From Delphinapterus leucas (lineage: Eukaryota > Chordata > Mammalia > Artiodactyla > Monodontidae): a stretch of 64,000 bases of DNA. Position 1 is the first letter of the stretch. Each line of letters starts with the position of its first letter. Positions 58,646-64,000 of this stretch are shown here, piece after piece. The stretch is from contig NW_022098021.1 in the NCBI RefSeq assembly GCF_002288925.2, positions 28,671,316-28,735,315 on the forward strand, in the 5' to 3' direction. Made by a program: the position numbers and the translations under genes. Under the pieces are notes generated by a model. It was given only the letters and a program-made list of their open reading frames with translations. It was not told where the DNA came from and did no database searches.

Positions 58646-59193
58646 TGAAGGGGACATAATAACCCAAAATATGCCTCTTTGGCATAAGGATTATTTTGAT
58701 CTGATTATTTTTAAGAAACAGCAAACATAGGAAAAGCTCTGAAAACAAAGTAGAAGTTAATCTTTTGTATGGAAAAAATATTGTATTTATAAGGGAAATC
58801 TTTATCTGGAAGGATGTCTCTCTCTTTGTACCGGGAAGAGAAGGGAGACCAAATTTCTAGAAACTGTTATCAATGGAGAAGGCAGCTACTTAAATCTGTA
58901 TAACAATTTTACCCTTGTTTACTATGTTTGCCTGATAACCTCCTATAACTGGCTTCTCCCTCCCCACTAGCCATGACATCTTCTTTAGTATTTAGCTGGA
59001 GATGGTACTTAAGTTGGTGGCTTTGGGCCACTGTGGGGGGAGTTACTCTTCCTGGGTATCTCCCATGAATACAGGAGGTATGTATCTTACTAAACCTGTG
59101 TTTGTTTTTCTCATGTTAATCTTTTTTATTATGTGGGGGTCTTATCCAAGAACCTAGAAGGGTAGAAGGAAAAATATTTTTTGCTCCCCTACT
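58646..59193 (+). mobile_element. ERV LTR, family A copy 2
   Basis: Runs from 'tgaaggggacataataaccc' to about 'ttttgctcccctact'. It aligns block by block with 43837-44370, including 'atgcctctttggcat', 'ttctagaaactgttatcaat', 'tttagctggagatggtactt' and 'agaacctagaagggtag'. It is a solo copy, and the divergence between copies suggests independent old insertions rather than a segmental duplication. Confidence 0.7.
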
Positions 59194-60237
59194 GTTGTAT
59201 CATCAAGCTAATATACAAAATGTTAGTTTTCCAGTTGATACATTAATATTCAAATTCTGCATATGGAGGGTTGAGAAGTGAATGCTCACATGATGCATTT
59301 GGAGTGCAATTCCAGGAACAGTAATAGTGTCAGTTGTAAGAAAACAACTGGGAGAAAAAACTCAAAAACTAAAACTAAATTTTCTTGGGTCAGATATTGT
59401 AGGTTCCTTCTGAGTATGAAAAATAACTTGAATTATATGGGATAGAATATAAGATGAAGAAATTTATAAATTGTTTATAAATATACTACTCTATTATGTA
59501 GAATATATGTAATAAAGTTTAATTTACTTTATTGTTGCTGCTGTTGTCATTGTTTTACAAACAATGGTGAAACAATTTAGGTGAAGATGGCAATGGAATA
59601 GATAAGTTTGGATTTGAAGTAGCACATAAGGTACAAAAAAAGAGCAAAATATTCAGATGATTCTAGTATTGTATATAATCACAAACAATACAGATAAGCA
59701 ACTCCCAATGGCATCCCAAATGCAGCAGTGTATTGGCTCTGTGTGTGTGTTATAAAGATGTATTGAACTCTCCTTCCTTCTTTACATTCATCACATTGTT
59801 TATCTTGGTTGATTCTCTATCCCTCAAACATATTTTTCATAGTGTCCTCTTGTAGACTTTTCAGACATTTATGTTTAGCCTTTCTGAACATCATGATATA
59901 TCACTGAAAAATACTGGTAATAATTTTAATTGTCATTCAGACTATTTTCCAAATACTGCTGGTACTCTCCCTTTCCATGGACATGTGTTTCATGGATTCC
60001 TTTTGATTGTTTGACTATCTTAATTGTTGTGATAGGAAGAAACATTATTGTCTGGAAGGCTGAAGCATTTAGTCACTACTGTGATTCCCTACAAAACTTT
60101 TTTCTCTGATGTGGTAATAAGTAATATTATGCCCTATCCACAGGGGTCTCTGAGAAACCAAGATGAAAATAGCCCTCAAGGATGTGGTGTGAGGGAATCA
60201 ATATTGAAAATGAGTTGTATGTGTCTGTGTGTGTATG

Positions 60238-60277
<40 letters not shown>

Positions 60278-60719
60278 TATATATTTATTACATATACATA
60301 TGTAATGTATATTTATGTATAAAATATGTAATATGTGTGTAGAATATAATATGCATATATAATTTTATATAAATATGCATAAAATCAATGGTGTCTTAGA
60401 AAATGGGTTTATGATTACACTGCTGCACACATTATCACTTTAAGTGAGTAAAATTAATTTCCTACAAATAAGCATATTCCACATAACTTCAGGTAACAGT
60501 GACTTTCTGTCACTATGTAACTAGAATCCATTGCCTTTAGTTTCAAATAAGATTTTTCTCATTATCCTGCTTAGCCTTTACATATAACATTTTCAAAGTT
60601 CAAAATTTTATGGTGTGTTCAATGCACTTAATGCTTTCATTAACACTCTCCTCAAAATTACAGCTTTTCCAGATTCTGACTGCAGCATGATTTCAAAGCT
60701 TACTCTCCCCATTTTAGTC
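59194..60719. other. Unclassified DNA with dinucleotide tract
   Basis: Contains a TG then TA microsatellite (60217-60272), followed by AT-rich decayed repeats to about 60370. Nothing else is recognised. Confidence 0.5.
60217..60272. repeat. (TG)n(TA)n compound microsatellite
   Basis: TG units change into about thirteen uninterrupted TA units. Likely to vary in length. Confidence 0.95.
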
Positions 60720-61258
60720 ATTTCTTTTGGCAGTTCCCAACATTCAGGTGCCAAATTCTGTATTATTTATTCATTTCCATGTAATAAATTGCATCAAAAC
60801 TTAGTTTTACACATTTATTTTCTCATAGTTAATCAGTTATCTTGTTCAGCTTATCTGATTGCTTCTGGCTCAAGAAATCTGTCAATTTGGACTGTGGTCT
60901 CTTCTGAAAGTTCTACTGTAAGGATAGGAATCCTCTTCCAAGCTCATTTATGTAGTTATTTGCAGATCACAGTACTTTGTCACATGAATCTCCACAAGGC
61001 TACCTTCCAACATGGCAGCTGGTTTCTGCCAGGGTGAGTGACCCAGATAGAACTTGAGAGTATGTGCAAGCAGAAGCAAGACTCTTACTAACCTAACATT
61101 GGAAGGAGCATACAATATGACATCATTTCTATCATATTCTACTAGTTTCAAGTGTGTCAGTAAGTCCAGCCTATACTCAAAGGGAGCGGATTTCACTAAT
61201 ATGTAAAATTCAGGAGTACAGGATCGTCAGGGGGCCACCTTAAAGGCTGTCTACTACA
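60720..61258 (-). mobile_element. MLT1-like LTR (ERVL-MaLR), antisense
   Basis: 'aagactcttactaacctaac' (61078), 'tcatattctactagtttcaa' (61131) and 'agtccagcctatactcaaag' follow the antisense order of an MLT1-type LTR. The final 'gggggccaccttaaaggctg' also fits. It is diverged. The 140-codon sense frame over it (60615-61037) is a by-product. Confidence 0.65.
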
Positions 61259-61484
61259 ATCTTAATATAATTTTGATTAGAAACTTAATGTATTAGCTAA
61301 TTTGGGAAATACTGACATCTTAAAAATATTTTTTTCTTCCACCTAAAGGTAAGGATTTGTAAATCATAGAAACATTTCCTAAATTTTCTGTGATTTCTCA
61401 GTTCATTTTTTTTAAACATTCTGTAACTCTTATTAAGGCTAAAATCTCTAAAATTGCTCATTTTCCAATCTCCCTTACCCAGTT

Positions 61485-61524
61485 AGTACTTGTGGTCTAA
61501 CTGCTGAGTTAGACCACAAGTACT
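61485..61524. repeat. Perfect 17-bp inverted repeat with 6-nt loop
   Basis: The left arm agtacttgtggtctaac (61485-61501) and right arm gttagaccacaagtact (61508-61524) are exact reverse complements around the loop tgctga. No transposon ends are recognisable around it. It would fold into a stable hairpin or cruciform. A local template-switch mutation is the simplest explanation. Confidence 0.97.
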
Positions 61525-62855
61525 TGTTTATGGTACTCTCCCTCATCCATTTTTCTCTATAGCTACTAGTTTTCTAATTTTTTTCCAGTCATATATGACA
61601 AATCCAGAAAATAGACTGTACCATGGGTTTCTTCTAATTATGTGGAAAAGGATGCAATGTCAGCAAAGGAAAAAAAATCATAAACATTTAGAGTGAGCCT
61701 GGTAAAGTGTCTGTGCATATACACACATGGTTACTATGTTTCCCATAATATGTAGTGAGTGTTCACATAGAAACATAATTTGTGGTTCCAATCTGTAGTA
61801 GAGGTTTAGATTCTGAAGACAGTGTCAGGAACTAAAGACCTACAAGTATTAGTATAGCTTCTAACATGCAAAGGAATAAAGAATGTCTTTATATGGTAGA
61901 AAAAATTGATTTCAAAGTCCAAGAGTCATGTAAAGCCATCATATGAAAAGCCTCAATAATTAATTAAAAGGTTAACCTATCACACTAGAAAGACACCCAC
62001 TAAACAGGAAGTATAATAGTTATGTATTTATTGACTCATCACAAATGTCATAATTATAATTTATTTATAATTTATAAAATAATGTTTAATAATAATTTAA
62101 TTTATTTATTCATAATTTATAAAATAACTTTATCATAATTTAATTTATAAATCATAAATTTATATAATAAAGGTTATTTAATTTCTATAATTTATTAATT
62201 AAAAGGGCATATCTAAGATGGAAAGCTATTTTGTTATTCAGTCCTTAAAAACTAATGAGGTTGAATTCAGTAATTTCTCCTTTTTCATTTTAATGATATG
62301 TTATTAAGTTCAGATCAGTTACAAGTGAATTTCATTGCTTATAATACATATACAATTGGATTTATTCCACATTTTTCCATTTTTTAAAATGAGTTTTAAA
62401 TTATGACTTTTCTAAAATAATTTGAAATCAGTTTCCCAAAAGAAGTTTAGTTCACTAAAAATTTTGGAAGAAATATTTGTTTCTATTACAGCAGTATTTT
62501 ATCTTTAGATATGAAAGATCCCTTAAAGCTTGTTATACAACAGAATCCCAGTAAAGTTCAATCAGTTTGACAAAGTCACATACAGGATTATTAGCAATCT
62601 AATACTAAAAGCAGAACTTCCCATTTATATAGCTCTTCCTAATACATACTGTTATGTGTATAAATTTATGTATAATTAATATGAGGAAATAACAAGAAAA
62701 AGTAAATGTTTCATAAATCACTTTATACTGTCAGCTGGCAATATATTCAATCAGATGCAAGCAATAAGAGATAAATATCTTGTCATACTACTGGGTAACA
62801 CCATTTGATATAGAAGAACGTGGGCTGCCTTTGAAAGACCCTCCTATAGTGTGTG
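61525..62855. other. Unclassified AT-rich DNA
   Basis: Includes a long AT-only-like patch (62045-62205) with repeated 'ataatttataaa' units that are partly self-complementary. No recognised genes. Confidence 0.5.
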
Positions 62856-62863
62856 ATGTAGGC

Positions 62864-63587
62864 CAGGGATCCCCAACCCCCAAGCCATGGACCTGTACTC
62901 GTCCATGGCCTGTTAAGAACCAGGCCACACAGCAGGAAGTGCATGGCAGGCGAGAGAGTGAAGTTTCATCTGTATTTATAGCCGCTCCCCATCTCTTGCT
63001 TTACTACCTGAGCTCTGCCTCCTGTCAGATCAGCAGCGACATTAGATTCTCATAGGAGTGCAAGCCCTACTGTGAACTGCGCACATGAGGGATCTAGGTT
63101 GTGCACTCCTTATGAGAATCCAATGCCTAATGATCTGAGGTGGAGCTGAGGCAGTGATGCTAGCGCTGGGGAGCAGCTGCAAATGCAGATTATCATTAGC
63201 AGAGAGGTTTAACTGCACAGAGACCATAATAAATCAGTTACTTGCAGACTCATATCAAAACCCTATCTGTGAGTGGCAAGTGACAATTAAGCTGCATCTT
63301 ATGGAGTAGACTGGACATAAGGAACACACTTCGGGTGTCACTTTCTCCCATCACCCCAAGATGGGACCATCTAGTTGCAGGAAAACAAGCTCAGGCTCTC
63401 ACTGAATCTGCATTATGGTGAGTTGTATAATTATTTCATTATTTATTGCAATGTAATAATAATAGAAATAAAGAGCACAATAAATGCAATGTACTTGAAT
63501 CATTCTGAAAACATGCCCACCCCAGTCTGTGGAAAAATTGTCTTCCACGAAATTGGTCCCTGGTGCCAAAAATGTTGGGGACCACAG
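62864..63587 (+). mobile_element. hAT DNA transposon, 724 bp, with TIRs and 8-bp duplication
   Basis: The left end 'cagggatccccaacccccaa' and the right end 'gttggggaccacag' are imperfect terminal inverted repeats. The flanks atgtaggc (62856-62863) and aggtaggc (63588-63595) form an 8-bp duplication with one mismatch, as expected for hAT insertions. The body starts with conserved family wording ('ctcctgtcagatcagcagcg', 'attctcataggagtgcaagc'). I saw no transposase frame, so it is probably non-autonomous. Charlie versus Tip100 subfamily is unresolved. Confidence 0.85.
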
Positions 63588-63595
63588 AGGTAGGC

Positions 63596-64000
63596 CATTA
63601 TCAGCCAATCCAGAGACTATAAACATCAATGGTTACTAGAAATTTCAGAGATTTTCTGTATTTGAAAGTACGGATTCCATCATTATATTCTATATACAAT
63701 TTCCAAAACACATTATTTTAAAAACTGTAACCTATAGACTGTAAACACTGTAAACAGTAGACTTTGAAAAACAAGTAAGCCCTGCAACTACTATATTTAT
63801 TATGGTGTCAAAGTTGAAGTTAATATTTAAAAAAGAATTGTCAGACTGTATAACAATCCTACATGCTTACTGGATATGGTTCAAGACATGGGTTATATTC
63901 TGCTAATAAGTAAATTATAGAATTAAGTCATGTGTCTCAAAACCTCAATTTTCAATTTCATATGTTATGTCTCCCAATATTAGTAAATACTTCATAACTG
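63596..64000. other. Unclassified DNA to the window end
   Basis: A short stretch with near-repeats of 'actgtaaac' at 63724-63757. Nothing else recognised. Confidence 0.5.

Noticed and set aside
60615..61037. 140-codon sense frame
   Set aside because: Its larger part overlaps an MLT1-like LTR read in the opposite sense. No viral or cellular protein similarity recognised.

Overview
This window looks like a mammalian, most likely cetacean, non-coding segment: intergenic or deep intronic and built largely from interspersed repeats. The organism call rests on about ten tRNA-derived SINEs of the CHR-2/CHR-1 type. They share the opening 'gggcttccctggtggcgcag', an RNA polymerase III B-box-like 'ggttcgtgcccc' and an A-rich tail. 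In my knowledge of SINE families these are young and abundant in whales and dolphins. I see no BovB/Bov-tA (ruminant), PRE-1 (pig) or Alu (primate) copies. I found no intact protein-coding gene, no conserved exon I could recognise, and no rRNA, functional tRNA or CRISPR array. The open reading frames present are short and mostly fall inside repeats.

Layout. 1-2.4 kb: a young L1 3' end beside an older L1 that carries a CHR-2 SINE. 4.3-7.2 kb: a hAT-Charlie DNA transposon split by an old antisense L1, itself split by a CHR-2 SINE. 8.8-9.4 kb: a tail-to-tail CHR-2/CHR-1 pair. 10.5-15.5 kb: antisense old L1, including a GC-richer 5' leader and an ORF1 relic. 16-20.7 kb: mostly unclassified, with a tiny L1, a CHR-2 and a 42-bp tandem duplication. 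20.7-24.5 kb: an ERVL (MLT2-like) LTR interrupted by a sense L1, followed by a 2.2-kb twin-primed L1 whose 5' part is inverted. 25-30.6 kb: a small DNA transposon, a probable antisense processed pseudogene (27.05-27.75 kb), four SINEs and an L1 ORF2 fragment. 30.6-38.2 kb: mainly single-copy DNA with an MLT1-like LTR, two L1 3' ends and three SINEs. 38.2-43.8 kb: the largest stretch without recognisable repeats. 43.8-46.2 kb: three LTRs in a row, then MIR and L2-like relics. 47.2-48.0 kb: a CpG-containing, well-preserved antisense ERV LTR. 50.4-59.2 kb: a CHR-2 and several more LTRs, some from one shared family. 60.2-63.6 kb: a dinucleotide tract, an MLT1-like LTR, a perfect 17-bp inverted repeat and a hAT transposon with 8-bp target duplications.

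No set of genes works together here. The biology visible is the insertion history: perfect target-site duplications, nested insertions, twin priming and small recombination deletions. Family names come from recalled consensus patterns and boundaries are read by eye. I found no convincing evidence of a previously undescribed functional system.
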